Of a DNA stretch of 64,000 bases, positions 32,732 to 42,364 are shown in pieces. Origin of the DNA: Streptomyces lichenis (GTDB lineage: Bacteria; Actinomycetota; Actinomycetes; Streptomycetales; Streptomycetaceae). The notes under the pieces were generated by a model, which was not told where the DNA came from, ran no database searches, and saw only the letters and a list, made by a program, of their open reading frames with translations. Where the stretch lies: positions 310,001 through 374,000 of the forward strand of contig NZ_JALPTH010000002.1 of the NCBI RefSeq assembly GCF_023218175.1. Reading direction: 5' to 3'. The position numbers and the translations under genes were made by a program. How positions within the stretch are numbered: position 1 is the stretch's first letter; each line of letters starts with the position of its first letter.

Positions 32732-34966
32732 GTGTCGTCCCTCGCCTTGTACCGCCGCTACCGCCCCGAGACCTTCGCCGAGGTCATCGGGCAGGAGCAT
32801 GTCACCGACCCCCTGCAGCAGGCCCTGCGCAACAACCGGGTCAACCACGCGTACCTGTTCAGCGGACCGCGGGGGTGCGGGAAGACGACCAGTGCGCGGA
32901 TCCTCGCGCGCTGCCTGAACTGCGAGCAGGGGCCCACGCCCACGCCGTGCGGTGAGTGCCAGTCCTGCCAGGACCTGGCGCGGAACGGGCCGGGGTCGAT
33001 CGATGTGATCGAGATCGACGCCGCGTCGCACGGAGGCGTGGACGACGCCCGTGACCTGCGGGAGAAGGCGTTCTTCGGGCCCGCGAGCAGCCGGTACAAG
33101 ATCTACATCATCGACGAGGCGCACATGGTCACCTCGGCGGGGTTCAACGCCCTGCTGAAGGTGGTCGAGGAGCCGCCGGAGCATCTGAAGTTCATTTTCG
33201 CCACGACCGAGCCGGAGAAGGTCATCGGGACGATCCGGTCCCGGACCCACCACTATCCGTTCCGCCTGGTGCCGCCCGGCACCCTGCGGGACTATCTGGG
33301 CGAGGTCTGCGGCAAGGAGGAGATCCCGGTCGCGGACGGGGTGCTTCCGCTGGTGGTGCGGGCCGGTGCCGGTTCGGTGCGTGACTCGATGTCGGTGATG
33401 GACCAGCTGCTGGCCGGCGCCGCCGAGGACGGTGTGACCTACGCCATGGCCACCGGTCTGCTGGGGTACACCGACCGCTCGCTGCTGGACTCGGTGGTGG
33501 ACGCCTTCGCCTCCGGGGACGGGGCCGCGGCCTTCGAGGTGGTGGACCGGGTCATCGAGGGCGGGAACGACCCGCGCCGCTTCGTCACCGACCTGCTGGA
33601 GCGGCTGCGCGACCTGGTGATCCTCGCCGCGGTGCCGGACGCCGGGGAGAAGGGGCTCATCGACGCCCCCGCCGATGTGGTGGAACGGATGCAGGCACAG
33701 GCCTCGGTGTTCGGGGCCGCCGAGCTGAGCCGCGCCGCCGACCTGGTCAACACCGGGCTGACCGAGATGCGCGGCGCCACCTCACCGCGCCTCCAGCTGG
33801 AGCTGATCTGCGCCCGGGTGCTGCTGCCGGCCGCGTTCGCCGACGAGCGGTCGCTGCTGGCCCGGCTGGACCGGCTGGAGCGGAGCGGGCCCCCGCCGGC
33901 CGCCGTCTTCCAGCAGCCCGGCCCGGGCCCGGCGGTGGGATACGTACCGGGGCCGGAGGCTCATGGGCAGCCGGTGCCGGCATCGGCGCCCGCGCCCCAG
34001 GCCCAGCCGCCGCAGGAGACGCCCGCCGCCGATGCCGGGGCGCCGGCCGCGACCCCGGCGCCCGCGCCGGCCAAGCCGGGGGCCTGGCCGTCCGCCGGTG
34101 GAGGCCAGGGCGATACGGCGGGCGGCGGCGGTGGGCGTCCTGCCGGTGCCTGGCCGTCCGCGTCCGCGCCGGGGAGCCGGCCGGCCGCCCCGGCGGCGCC
34201 TCCGGCCCCGCAGCCGGCCGCGTCGGGCGGGTCGCCGTCGGGTGGGGCCTCCCCGGGGATGGCGCAGGGCGCGGCCCAGGTGCGGAACATGTGGCCGGAC
34301 GTCCTGGAGGCGGTCAAGGGCCGCCGCCGGTTCACCTGGATCCTGCTCAGCCAGAACGCCCAGGTCGCCGGGTTCGACGGCACCACCCTCCAGCTCGGCT
34401 TCCTCAACGCGGGCGCCCGCGACAACTTCGCCAGCAGCGGCAGCGAGGACGTACTGCGCCAGGCGCTCGCCGAGCGGTTCAACGTGCACTGGAAGATCGA
34501 GGCGATCGTCGATCCCTCCGGTGGCTCCGCCCCGCCGCCCCCGCCCGGCTCCGGCGGACCGGCCGGTGGCTACGGAGGCGGAGGAGGAGGCGGGTACGGG
34601 GGCGGCTCGGGGGCCCGGCCCGGTGGGTACGGCGGGGCTCCGGCGGCGCCCACGGGACCGGCTCCCGGCACCGTCCAGGGGCCGCCGCCCGGCGGTCAGG
34701 GGGACGGGGGCCCCGGGCCCGTGTCGCAGCCGCCGCAGGGGAGCGCGGACCCGGCCGGACGGTCCGGTTCCGGGCAGTCGGCGGACCGGTCGTCCGTCGG
34801 CACCGGCGCGGAGCGGCCCGCGCCGCCGCCCCGGCCGCCGGTGCGGCCGGAGGACGACGTCCCGGAGGAGGACGACCCCGACCTGGTCGACTCCGCCCTC
34901 TCCGGCCACGACCTGATCGTGCGGGAGCTGGGCGCCACGGTGGTGGAGGAGTACACCAACGAGTAG
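32732..34966 (+). CDS. dnaX: DNA polymerase III subunits gamma and tau
   Basis: This is the clamp-loader ATPase of the replisome, 744 aa from GTG 32732 (VSSLALYRRYRPETFAEVIG). Walker A GPRGCGKT is at 45-52, zinc-module Cys at 61/64/73/76/79 (CLNC, CGECQSC), Walker B IIDEAHMV and sensor 1 FIFATTEPEKV. Past about residue 390 the chain becomes Pro/Ala/Gly-rich, with a small conserved tau-like domain (VLEAVKGRRRFTWILLSQNA) and an extreme Gly/Tyr run (about 600-640). It ends in an acidic tail. An upstream GTG would add nine residues. No obvious A-rich slippage site for a gamma form is seen. Confidence 0.96.
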   Translation: MSSLALYRRYRPETFAEVIGQEHVTDPLQQALRNNRVNHAYLFSGPRGCGKTTSARILARCLNCEQGPTPTPCGECQSCQDLARNGPGSIDVIEIDAASHGGVDDARDLREKAFFGPASSRYKIYIIDEAHMVTSAGFNALLKVVEEPPEHLKFIFATTEPEKVIGTIRSRTHHYPFRLVPPGTLRDYLGEVCGKEEIPVADGVLPLVVRAGAGSVRDSMSVMDQLLAGAAEDGVTYAMATGLLGYTDRSLLDSVVDAFASGDGAAAFEVVDRVIEGGNDPRRFVTDLLERLRDLVILAAVPDAGEKGLIDAPADVVERMQAQASVFGAAELSRAADLVNTGLTEMRGATSPRLQLELICARVLLPAAFADERSLLARLDRLERSGPPPAAVFQQPGPGPAVGYVPGPEAHGQPVPASAPAPQAQPPQETPAADAGAPAATPAPAPAKPGAWPSAGGGQGDTAGGGGGRPAGAWPSASAPGSRPAAPAAPPAPQPAASGGSPSGGASPGMAQGAAQVRNMWPDVLEAVKGRRRFTWILLSQNAQVAGFDGTTLQLGFLNAGARDNFASSGSEDVLRQALAERFNVHWKIEAIVDPSGGSAPPPPPGSGGPAGGYGGGGGGGYGGGSGARPGGYGGAPAAPTGPAPGTVQGPPPGGQGDGGPGPVSQPPQGSADPAGRSGSGQSADRSSVGTGAERPAPPPRPPVRPEDDVPEEDDPDLVDSALSGHDLIVRELGATVVEEYTNE

Positions 34967-35077
34967 GCCGCGTCGACCGGCACGACGGCGGTACGGAGGA
35001 ACGTACGAAGGCGGGGCGGGCGTCCGCTCGGTGGCCCGCACAAGGGCGTACTCCGTCCGCGGGCTACCCTGGCTGGC

Positions 35078-36328
35078 GTGAAGGTCCTTGTCATCGGCGG
35101 CGGCGCCCGCGAACACGCCCTGTGCCGCTCCCTCTCCCTCGATCCCGACGTCACCGCTCTGCACTGCGCGCCCGGCAACGCCGGAATCGCGGAGGTCGCC
35201 GAGCTCCACCCGGTGGACGCCCTGGACGGCGCCGCCGTGGCCGGGCTGGCCGGCGAACTCGCCGCCGACCTGGTCGTCATCGGTCCGGAGGCCCCGCTGG
35301 TCGCGGGGGTCGCCGACGCCGTGCGGGCGGCCGGCATCCCCTGCTTCGGCCCGTCGAAGGAGGCCGCCCGGCTGGAGGGCTCCAAGGCCTTCGCCAAGGA
35401 CGTGATGGCCGGGGCCGGGGTGCCCACGGCCCGCTCGTACGTCTGCACCACCCCGGAGGAGATCGACACCGCGCTGGACGCCTTCGGCGCCCCGTACGTG
35501 GTCAAGGACGACGGCCTCGCCGCCGGCAAGGGCGTCGTGGTGACCGACGACGTCGAGCAGGCCCGGGCGCACGCCCGCTCCTGCGAGCGGGTGGTCATCG
35601 AGGAGTTCCTGGACGGGCCCGAGGTCTCCCTCTTCGCCATCACCGACGGCACCACCGTGCTGCCGCTCACCCCGGCCCAGGACTTCAAGCGCGCCCTGGA
35701 CGGCGACCAGGGCCCCAACACCGGCGGCATGGGCGCGTACTCGCCGCTGCCCTGGGCCGATCCCAAGCTGGTGGACGAGGTGCTGGAGACTGTCCTCCAG
35801 CCCACCGTGGACGAGCTGCGCCGCCGCGGCACTCCCTTCTCCGGGCTGCTCTACGCGGGCCTGGCGATCACCTCGCGCGGGGTGCGGGTCATCGAGTTCA
35901 ACGCCCGCTTCGGCGATCCGGAGACCCAGGTCGTGCTGGCCCGGCTGCGCACCCCGCTGGCCCGGGTGCTGCTGCACGCCGCCGAGGGCACCCTGGACAG
36001 CGAGCCGCCGCTGACCTGGCACGACTCCGCCGCCGTGACCGTGGTCATCGCCTCCCACAACTACCCCGGCACCCCGCGCACCGGCGATGCGATCACCGGT
36101 CTGGAGGAGGTGGCGGAGCTGGACGCCCCGCACGCCTACGTCCTGCACGCGGGTACCCGGCGGGACGGCGACGCGGTGGTCAGCGCCGGGGGCCGGGTGC
36201 TCTCGGTCACCGCCACCGGTGAGGACCTGGCCGAGGCGCGGGACCGCGCCTACGCGGCGGTCGGACGGGTCCGGCTGGACGGCTCGCAGCACCGCACCGA
36301 CATCGCCCGCACCGCCGCCGGGAGCTGA
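35078..36328 (+). CDS. purD: Phosphoribosylamine-glycine ligase (GAR synthetase)
   Basis: Second step of de novo purine synthesis: ATP-dependent ligation of glycine to phosphoribosylamine. The 416-aa ATP-grasp protein begins [20 protein letters not shown] and shows [16 protein letters not shown], the signature [16 protein letters not shown] and [15 protein letters not shown] metal-binding residues. It is not linked to other pur genes directly; purC lies 5 kb downstream. A G/C hairpin follows the stop. Confidence 0.97.
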   Translation: MKVLVIGGGAREHALCRSLSLDPDVTALHCAPGNAGIAEVAELHPVDALDGAAVAGLAGELAADLVVIGPEAPLVAGVADAVRAAGIPCFGPSKEAARLEGSKAFAKDVMAGAGVPTARSYVCTTPEEIDTALDAFGAPYVVKDDGLAAGKGVVVTDDVEQARAHARSCERVVIEEFLDGPEVSLFAITDGTTVLPLTPAQDFKRALDGDQGPNTGGMGAYSPLPWADPKLVDEVLETVLQPTVDELRRRGTPFSGLLYAGLAITSRGVRVIEFNARFGDPETQVVLARLRTPLARVLLHAAEGTLDSEPPLTWHDSAAVTVVIASHNYPGTPRTGDAITGLEEVAELDAPHAYVLHAGTRRDGDAVVSAGGRVLSVTATGEDLAEARDRAYAAVGRVRLDGSQHRTDIARTAAGS

Positions 36329-36348
36329 GCGGCGGCCTGCCGGCCGGA

Positions 36349-36395
36349 ACGCGCCGCGGGAATCGGTCCGAGGACCGGACCCCGCGGCGCGTCTT
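36349..36395 (+). terminator. purD terminator
   Basis: Outer arms ACGCGCCGCGGG and CCCGCGGCGCGT (36349-36360, 36381-36392) enclose an inner CGGTCC/GGACCG stem and are followed by CTTTCT. Confidence 0.88.
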
Positions 36396-36616
36396 TCTGT
36401 CCACACCTTTGCCCAAAGCCATTCCATCGAGTGATGGCGAAGCCATACGGATGACGCCTGCCGGTGCCCCAACTAGGGTGCCGCGCAGGCGTTCCGGCGC
36501 GTTCCGGCACTTGGCCCACCGGCATTGCGATGTCAGTGGCGGGTGCCACAGTGGGGGAGTGACCAGTACCGCCGCGAGGCAGTCCGCCGCAGGGCAGGAG
36601 GGGGTGACGCACAGCC

Positions 36617-39382
36617 GTGTCCGATGCCGCGAAGGGGATGGGTGAGGAGCGGGGCGCGCAGGCCGCCCGTGCTCGGGCGCTGGCCGTGCTGCGGGTGCGC
36701 GGGCGCGCGTTGGGCGTGGCCCTGCTGCCGGCGGCCGTCGCCGTGGTCCTGCTGGCCGGCGGGGTGACGGGCCGGCTGACCGGCGCCGGCTGGGACGCCG
36801 CGCGCTGGGCGGTCTCGGTGCTGGCGGTGGCCGTGCTGGCGGTCGGCGCGGTGGTGGTCTCGGCGGTGGCCCGGGCCAGGCCGGCGCTCACCCCGACGGT
36901 CGACATCCCCGCGGAGTCCGCCCCGGATCTGTACCGGCTGGTCGAGGACCTCGCCGGGCGTCTGGGCGTCCCGGCGCCCTCGGCGATAGCGCTGACCCCG
37001 GACTGCGACAGCTGGCTGGAGGACCGTTCCCACCCGGCGCACGCCCGGGCGCGGTCCGGAGCGTCCGCGCGCGGCCGCCGCTCGGAGGCGGCGCCGGTGC
37101 TGGTGATCGGCTCGCCGTTCCTGTGGTGGATGAGGGTGGCCGAGCTACGGGCGGTGCTGGCCCCGGTGGTCGCCGGCACCGGCCCCTCGGCCCACCCCGA
37201 CATAGCCGACGCCCGCCGGTTCATCCGGGGGCTGGACGCGGCGGTCGCCGCGGCGGACCGCCCGGGGTCCGGTGGCGGTGGGGTACGCCGGTGGGGCGCG
37301 CGGTTCACCGGCGCGGTGGCCAGGATCCTGCTCCGCTCCTGCCGGGCGCATGCCGCCGAGATGGAGCGGGGGGTCGCGGCCGCCGGTTCGGAGCGGGCCC
37401 GTGAGGTGGACTACGGGCTGCGGATCGCCGCCCAGGAGCAGGTCGGCCTCGCGTACGCGGGGTGGGACCGGCTGCTGACCAGGGTGGCGCTGCCCGCCTG
37501 GCGGATGGGCCGCTGGCCGTCCCGGCTGGACGCGGGGGTCGTCTCGGCGCTCACCGAGCTGTCCCGGCGCGACCGGCTGGCCGAGGGGTACGCCTCCCGG
37601 CTGGGCGAGCGCCCCGCCTGCGACCTGCTGGAGGAGCCCGGTCTGGTGGACGAGGCCACCTCGCTGCTGGCCGCCCGTCTCTTCCACGGCGGCCCCGCCC
37701 GGCCCGGGCCCGGCTGGGCGCCGGTCGACTGGCAGGACTATCCGGACGAGGTGGTGGACCGGAAGTGGCGCACCGAGGCGGCCCGGCTGCACCGCGTCCT
37801 CGACCGGCTGGGCGTGGAGCGCGGCACCGACGGGACGCTGGCCCGGGTCATGGACCACCTGTCGGCCGGCACCGGCCGGGGCGGCGAGGCCCTGGCGGCC
37901 GCGATCACCGCCGAGGTGGCCCGCGAGCGGGTGGAGGTGCGGGCTGGCCTGGCGGCCGAGTCGGCGACGGAGGCGGGTGGACCCGTCGCGTCGGTGGCGG
38001 CCGAGGGGGGCTCGTACTCCGCCTCGGCGACGGCCGTGAGTGGACCCGCTGCCCAGGCGGCGGCCCCCGGTGGCCCGTCGGCCGGGTCGGCGGCGGCTGC
38101 GGGTGGGCCGTACGCCGGGTCAGCGACGGCTGCGGGTGAGCCCGGCACCCTGGGGCAGGCCGTGAGTGGGCCCGGCACCCCGGGGCAGGTCGCTAGTGGA
38201 CCCGGCACCCCGGTGGCGGCCGCCGATGGTCCCCTGGGCGGGTCGGCGGCGGCTGCGGGTGAGCCCGCCAGGCCGGCGGCGGCCGCCGATGGTCCTTCCT
38301 CCGCCCCGGCCGCGACCCCGGGTGATCCGGTAGCCGGGTCGGCGGCGGCTGCGGCTGCGGGTGGGCCGTACGCCGCCCCCGGGGTGCCCGCGGAGGAGCA
38401 CGCCGCCCCGACGACGGCGGCCGCGGGCGGGCCCGCCGCCCAGGGGCAAGCCGTGAGTGGACCCATCGCCCCCGCTTCGGCCCCCGGTGGCCCCCTGGGC
38501 GGGTCGGCGGCGGCCGCAAACGGCGCGTACTCCGCCCCGGAGGCGCTCGCGGGCGAGCACGCCGCCACGGGGGGGCCGGACGGCACGGCCGCCGACGGCT
38601 CCCGCTCGGGGTCGGACCCGACGGCCCGCTCGGAGGGGCCCGTCGCTCCGGGACCGGCCTCGGCGTCCGTCGCCGCACACCACTCCGGACGGTCGGCGTC
38701 CGCGGCCGCACAGCACCCTGTACGGCACGCGTCCGCCGCCACCCGGCTCTCCGAGCCACCGGCGACCGCCGCACCCACCGCCGAGCGGCACAGCCCCGGG
38801 CGCCTCCACGACACGACCCCCGCCGACCAGACCGACGTCTCCGCCGGGCGCCTCCACGACACCGCCCCCGCCAACAGGACCGACGTCTCCGCCGACCGGA
38901 CCGACGCCCCCACCGGCCACCCGCCGGCCACGGCCAACCGGCCCTCCAGGGCCGGCTCCGCGACCCCTGCGTCGACCGAGGCGTACTCGGCTGACGCCGA
39001 CCACCCACCCACCGAGACCGGCCCCGCGCCATCCCACGCGTATCCGACGTCCGGGGCCGACTCCGACCTCGCCCCCGGCCACGACCCCGCCTCCGACCTC
39101 CACGGCGATCTCCCGCTCCTCCCCCTGCAACCACCGCGCACCGGGCGGGAGTTGCTCGCGGACCATGTCACCGCGATGGTCTGCTGCGCGGCTGTGGACA
39201 CGGCCGGGGCCGCGCCGGGGCTGGACTGGCTGGACGGGCCCTCTCTGCTCATCGCCGGGCGGCGCCATCCGGATCTCGCGGCCAGGGTGCTGAGCCTGGT
39301 GGAGGACGCCGACCCGGGGCCGCTCCGGGCATGGCTGGCCACCGTCGGCGTACAGGCCGAAAAGCCGGTACGGCTCGGCTGA
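36617..39382 (+). CDS. Large membrane protein with long Gly/Ala/Pro repeat tract
   Basis: This 921-aa protein starts at GTG 36617. Two transmembrane helices (about 30-50 and 62-84) are followed by a domain (DLYRLVEDLAGRLGVPAPSA, SPFLWWMRVAELRAVLAPVV, DRKWRTEAARLHRVLDRLGV) resembling Streptomyces M48-like membrane proteins. An HExxH motif is not visible, so peptidase activity is doubtful. Residues about 425-700 are imperfect repeats rich in GGP-x-x-GSAAAA and GEPG-TPGQ units; 700-850 are Thr/Pro/Asp-rich. A conserved C-terminal piece (LPLLPLQPPRTGRELLADHV, AAPGLDWLDGPSLLIAGRRH) closes it. The ends are conserved and the middle is likely disordered and length-variable. Confidence 0.82.
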   Translation: MSDAAKGMGEERGAQAARARALAVLRVRGRALGVALLPAAVAVVLLAGGVTGRLTGAGWDAARWAVSVLAVAVLAVGAVVVSAVARARPALTPTVDIPAESAPDLYRLVEDLAGRLGVPAPSAIALTPDCDSWLEDRSHPAHARARSGASARGRRSEAAPVLVIGSPFLWWMRVAELRAVLAPVVAGTGPSAHPDIADARRFIRGLDAAVAAADRPGSGGGGVRRWGARFTGAVARILLRSCRAHAAEMERGVAAAGSERAREVDYGLRIAAQEQVGLAYAGWDRLLTRVALPAWRMGRWPSRLDAGVVSALTELSRRDRLAEGYASRLGERPACDLLEEPGLVDEATSLLAARLFHGGPARPGPGWAPVDWQDYPDEVVDRKWRTEAARLHRVLDRLGVERGTDGTLARVMDHLSAGTGRGGEALAAAITAEVARERVEVRAGLAAESATEAGGPVASVAAEGGSYSASATAVSGPAAQAAAPGGPSAGSAAAAGGPYAGSATAAGEPGTLGQAVSGPGTPGQVASGPGTPVAAADGPLGGSAAAAGEPARPAAAADGPSSAPAATPGDPVAGSAAAAAAGGPYAAPGVPAEEHAAPTTAAAGGPAAQGQAVSGPIAPASAPGGPLGGSAAAANGAYSAPEALAGEHAATGGPDGTAADGSRSGSDPTARSEGPVAPGPASASVAAHHSGRSASAAAQHPVRHASAATRLSEPPATAAPTAERHSPGRLHDTTPADQTDVSAGRLHDTAPANRTDVSADRTDAPTGHPPATANRPSRAGSATPASTEAYSADADHPPTETGPAPSHAYPTSGADSDLAPGHDPASDLHGDLPLLPLQPPRTGRELLADHVTAMVCCAAVDTAGAAPGLDWLDGPSLLIAGRRHPDLAARVLSLVEDADPGPLRAWLATVGVQAEKPVRLG

Positions 39383-39656
39383 GCGGGGGAGGGCAGGGGT
39401 GGGGTGGAGGTGTCGGCGCTCGTGCCCGACCCCGGGGCGCGCGGGATCCCGGCGGGTCGGAGCTGGGTGGAGGACCGCACCCCGGAGCCCGGGTGCCCGC
39501 GCTTCGGTGCCTATCACCCGGCCCCACCCGGCGCCGGATGTGAAGGGAGGATTCCGGTTCCGTCAATCCGCGACAAAGGGTGACGGGGTGCGTGCGTTAT
39601 GTGATGTGCTGGGGATCGGCAGTGACAGGCACGGGGGACAGCGAGGGAGGGGCGCC

Positions 39657-41120
39657 ATGGGGGCGGAACACATCAGACGCTGGGAGTCGGGAGCCCTCGC
39701 CCACGCCGTCACGGACCCGTTCGGGCAGGGGCCGCTGCCCTGGCTGAGGGCCAGCGAGCCGTATCTCGACGACTCCGGCCAGGTGGTGCCCTGGTACGCC
39801 GATCCGGACCTCGGCGCCCGGGGCAGGGGCGGCGGGACCAGATCGGCCGACGATGTGCGCCGCCAGATCAAGGGGTTCACCTCCACCGGGGCGGTCGCCC
39901 CCGGGGAGGCCGTCGACTTCCACATCACCGTGGACCCGCCCCAGGAGTTCTCCGTGGGCGTCTACCGCATCGGGCACTACGCCGGAGCCGGGGCCGCCAA
40001 GGTCACCACCAGCCCCCGGCTGGCCGGCATCGTCCAGCCGGCCCCGCTCGCCGCCGACCGCACCGTCTCCTGCCACCACTGGTGGCTGTCCTGGCGGATG
40101 CAGGTCCCCTCGTACTGGTCGGTCGGGGCATACGTCGCCGTGCTCACCACCGCCGACGGCCACCGCTCCCACATCCCCTTCACGGTGCGCGACGAGCGGC
40201 CCGCCGATCTGCTGCTGCTCCTGCCGGACGTCACCTGGCAGGCGTACAACCTCTACCCGGAGGACGGCCGGACCGGTGCCAGCCTCTACCACGCCTGGGA
40301 CGAGGAGGGGCGGCTGCTCGGCGAGGAGGACGCCGCCACCACGGTCTCCTTCGACCGCCCCTACGCGGGCGCCGGACTGCCGCTGCACGTGGGCCATGCC
40401 TATGACTTCATCCGCTGGGCCGAGCGGTACGGGTACGACCTGGCGTACGCCGACGCCCGCGATCTGCACGCCGGCCGGGTGGACCCCACCCGGTACCGGG
40501 GCCTGGTCTTCCCCGGCCACGACGAATACTGGTCCGTGCCCATGCGCCGCACCACCGAGGCCGCCCGCGACCACGGCACCTCGCTGGTCTTCCTCTCCGC
40601 CAACACCATGTACTGGCAGGTCGAGCTGTCCCCGTCCGCCTCCGGGGTGCCGGACCGCCTGCTCACCTGCCGCAAACGCAAGGGCCCCGGCCGGCCGGCG
40701 CTCTGGCGCGAGATGGACCGCCCCGAGCAGCAGCTGCTGGGCATCCAGTACGCGGGCCGGGTGCCCGAGCCGCACCCCCTGGTCGTCCGGAACGCCGACC
40801 ACTGGCTCTGGGAGGCCACCGGAGCGGGCGAGGAGGACGAGCTGCCCGGGCTGGTCGCCGGTGAGGCCGACCGCTACTTCCCGCGCACCGCGCTCCCCGA
40901 CCACCAGCGGCGCATCCTGCTCGCCCACTCGCCCTACCGGGACGGCGAGGGCGCCCAGCGCCACCAGGAGACCTCCCTGTACCGCGCGCCGTCCGGGGCG
41001 CTGGTCTTCGCCTCCGGCACCTTCGCCTGGTCCCCGGCCCTGGACCGCCCCGGCCATGTGGACGAGCGGGTCCAGCGTGCCACCGCCAATCTGCTGGACC
41101 GTATCTGCAAGCGCGACTGA
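39657..41120 (+). CDS. N,N-dimethylformamidase beta-subunit-like protein
   Basis: The 487-aa protein starts at ATG 39657 after GGGAGGGG. It has an N-terminal beta-sandwich (AVAPGEAVDFHITVDPPQEF, VGVYRIGHYAGAGAAKVTTS) and a large DMFase-beta C-terminal-type domain with LLLLLPDVTWQAYNLYPEDG, RGLVFPGHDEYWSVPMRR and SLVFLSANTMYWQVEL. Known DMF hydrolases need a small alpha subunit, which is absent here, so the real substrate is probably different. The residues GHDEYW and NTMYWQ are the conserved hallmarks of this group in Streptomyces. It lies between the repeat protein and purC. Confidence 0.88.
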   Translation: MGAEHIRRWESGALAHAVTDPFGQGPLPWLRASEPYLDDSGQVVPWYADPDLGARGRGGGTRSADDVRRQIKGFTSTGAVAPGEAVDFHITVDPPQEFSVGVYRIGHYAGAGAAKVTTSPRLAGIVQPAPLAADRTVSCHHWWLSWRMQVPSYWSVGAYVAVLTTADGHRSHIPFTVRDERPADLLLLLPDVTWQAYNLYPEDGRTGASLYHAWDEEGRLLGEEDAATTVSFDRPYAGAGLPLHVGHAYDFIRWAERYGYDLAYADARDLHAGRVDPTRYRGLVFPGHDEYWSVPMRRTTEAARDHGTSLVFLSANTMYWQVELSPSASGVPDRLLTCRKRKGPGRPALWREMDRPEQQLLGIQYAGRVPEPHPLVVRNADHWLWEATGAGEEDELPGLVAGEADRYFPRTALPDHQRRILLAHSPYRDGEGAQRHQETSLYRAPSGALVFASGTFAWSPALDRPGHVDERVQRATANLLDRICKRD

Positions 41121-41215
41121 ACCGGGCGGATCGTCGACGGACGGCGGCCCGGCCGACGGCGGGGGGCGGGGTGCGGGACAATCGGTTCCGTCGTACAGAA
41201 CTACGCGGAGGCACC

Positions 41216-42115
41216 GTGTCCGGATTCGTCGAAAAGCCCGAGCCGATCCAGGTCCCCGGCCTGGTTCATCTGCACACCGGCAAGGTGCGCGACCTGTACC
41301 GGGACGAGGACGGCGGCCTCGTCATGGTGGCCAGCGACCGGATCTCCGCCTACGACTGGGTGCTGCCCAGCGAGATCCCGGACAAGGGCCGGGTGCTCAC
41401 CCAGCTGTCGCTGTGGTGGTTCGAACAGCTCGCCGACCTGGCGCCCAACCATGTGGTCTCCACCGAGCTCCCGGACGGCGCCCCCGCCGAGTGGGCCGGG
41501 CGCACCCTGGTCTGCCGTTCGCTGGACATGGTCCCGGTGGAGTGCGTGGCCCGCGGCTACCTCACCGGTTCCGGCCTCGCCGAGTACCAGGAGACGCAGA
41601 CCGTCTGCGGGCTGGCGCTGCCCGAGGGGCTGAGCGACGGCTCCGAGCTGCCCGCGCCGATCTTCACCCCGGCCACCAAGGCGGCCGTCGGCGAGCACGA
41701 CGAGAACGTCTCGTACGAGGAGGTGGCCCGCCAGGTCGGCGCGGAGACCGCCGCCGAGCTGCGCCAGCTCACCCTCGCGGTCTACAGCCGGGCCCGGGAC
41801 ATCGCCCGCGAGCGGGGGATCATCCTGGCCGACACCAAGTTCGAGTTCGGCTACGACGGCGAGCGGCTGCTGATCGCGGACGAGGTGCTGACCCCGGACT
41901 CCTCGCGCTTCTGGCCGGCCGCGAGTTGGGAGCCGGGCCGCCCGCAGCCCTCGTACGACAAGCAGTACGTACGCGACTGGCTGACCTCCCCGGCCTCCGG
42001 CTGGGACCGCCGCGGCGAGCAGCCGCCGCCCGCGCTGCCCGCCGAGGTGGTGGAGAGGACCCGCGCCAAGTACGTGGAGGCGTACGAGCTGCTGACCGGC
42101 ACCCCCTGGGCGTGA
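41216..42115 (+). CDS. purC: Phosphoribosylaminoimidazole-succinocarboxamide synthase
   Basis: SAICAR synthetase joins CAIR and aspartate using ATP. The 299-aa size is typical of the long bacterial type. GKVRDLYRDEDGGLVMVASD, RISAYDWVLPSEIPDKGRVL, VECVARGYLTGSGLAEYQET and IILADTKFEFGYDGE are conserved. GTG 41216 is chosen over an upstream frame because GGAGG lies six bases before it. Confidence 0.97.
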   Translation: MSGFVEKPEPIQVPGLVHLHTGKVRDLYRDEDGGLVMVASDRISAYDWVLPSEIPDKGRVLTQLSLWWFEQLADLAPNHVVSTELPDGAPAEWAGRTLVCRSLDMVPVECVARGYLTGSGLAEYQETQTVCGLALPEGLSDGSELPAPIFTPATKAAVGEHDENVSYEEVARQVGAETAAELRQLTLAVYSRARDIARERGIILADTKFEFGYDGERLLIADEVLTPDSSRFWPAASWEPGRPQPSYDKQYVRDWLTSPASGWDRRGEQPPPALPAEVVERTRAKYVEAYELLTGTPWA

Positions 42116-42151
42116 GCCGTTCCCGGGTCCCCCGGCCACCGCGGCCGGGGC

Positions 42152-42214
42152 CCCGGGGTCCCTTGAAAACCCGGGGACCCGGGATCCCTTGAGAACCCGG
42201 GGACCCGGGGTCCT
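42152..42214. repeat. 26-bp tandem repeat, about 2.4 copies, after purC
   Basis: Units start CCCGGG[GA]TC at 42152, 42178 and (partial) 42204, containing CCCTTGA[AG]AACCCGGGGA. It lies between purC and the tRNA-Gly terminator. Confidence 0.85.
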
Positions 42215-42229
42215 GGAAACCGCATACGA

Positions 42230-42261
42230 CGAAGCCCCCGGTCGATCGACCGGGGGCTTCG
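42230..42261. terminator. Perfectly palindromic terminator between purC and tRNA-Gly
   Basis: A 32-nt perfect inverted repeat (CGAAGCCCCCGGTCGA and its complement) serves both the purC side and the tRNA-Gly on the minus strand. Confidence 0.9.
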
Positions 42262-42269
42262 CTTCACTG

Positions 42270-42342
42270 AGCGGACGACGAGGCTCGAACTCGCGACCTC
42301 AACCTTGGCAAGGTTGCGCTCTACCAACTGAGCTACGTCCGC
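42270..42342 (-). tRNA. tRNA-Gly (anticodon GCC)
   Basis: Acceptor GCGGACG/CGTCCGC, anticodon stem CAACC/GGTTG with loop TTGCCAA, and T-loop TTCGAGC. CCA is not encoded. Confidence 0.96.
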
Positions 42343-42364
42343 ATGCGCCGTAGCGCGAAAGCCA

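Noticed and set aside
33782..36472. Long minus-strand open frame opposite dnaX and purD (and similar frames at 38120-39517, 48046-50790, 53512-55185)
   Set aside because: They are antisense shadows produced by high GC at third positions; translations are Gly/Arg/Val/His-rich without any domain, and the plus strand carries well-known genes.
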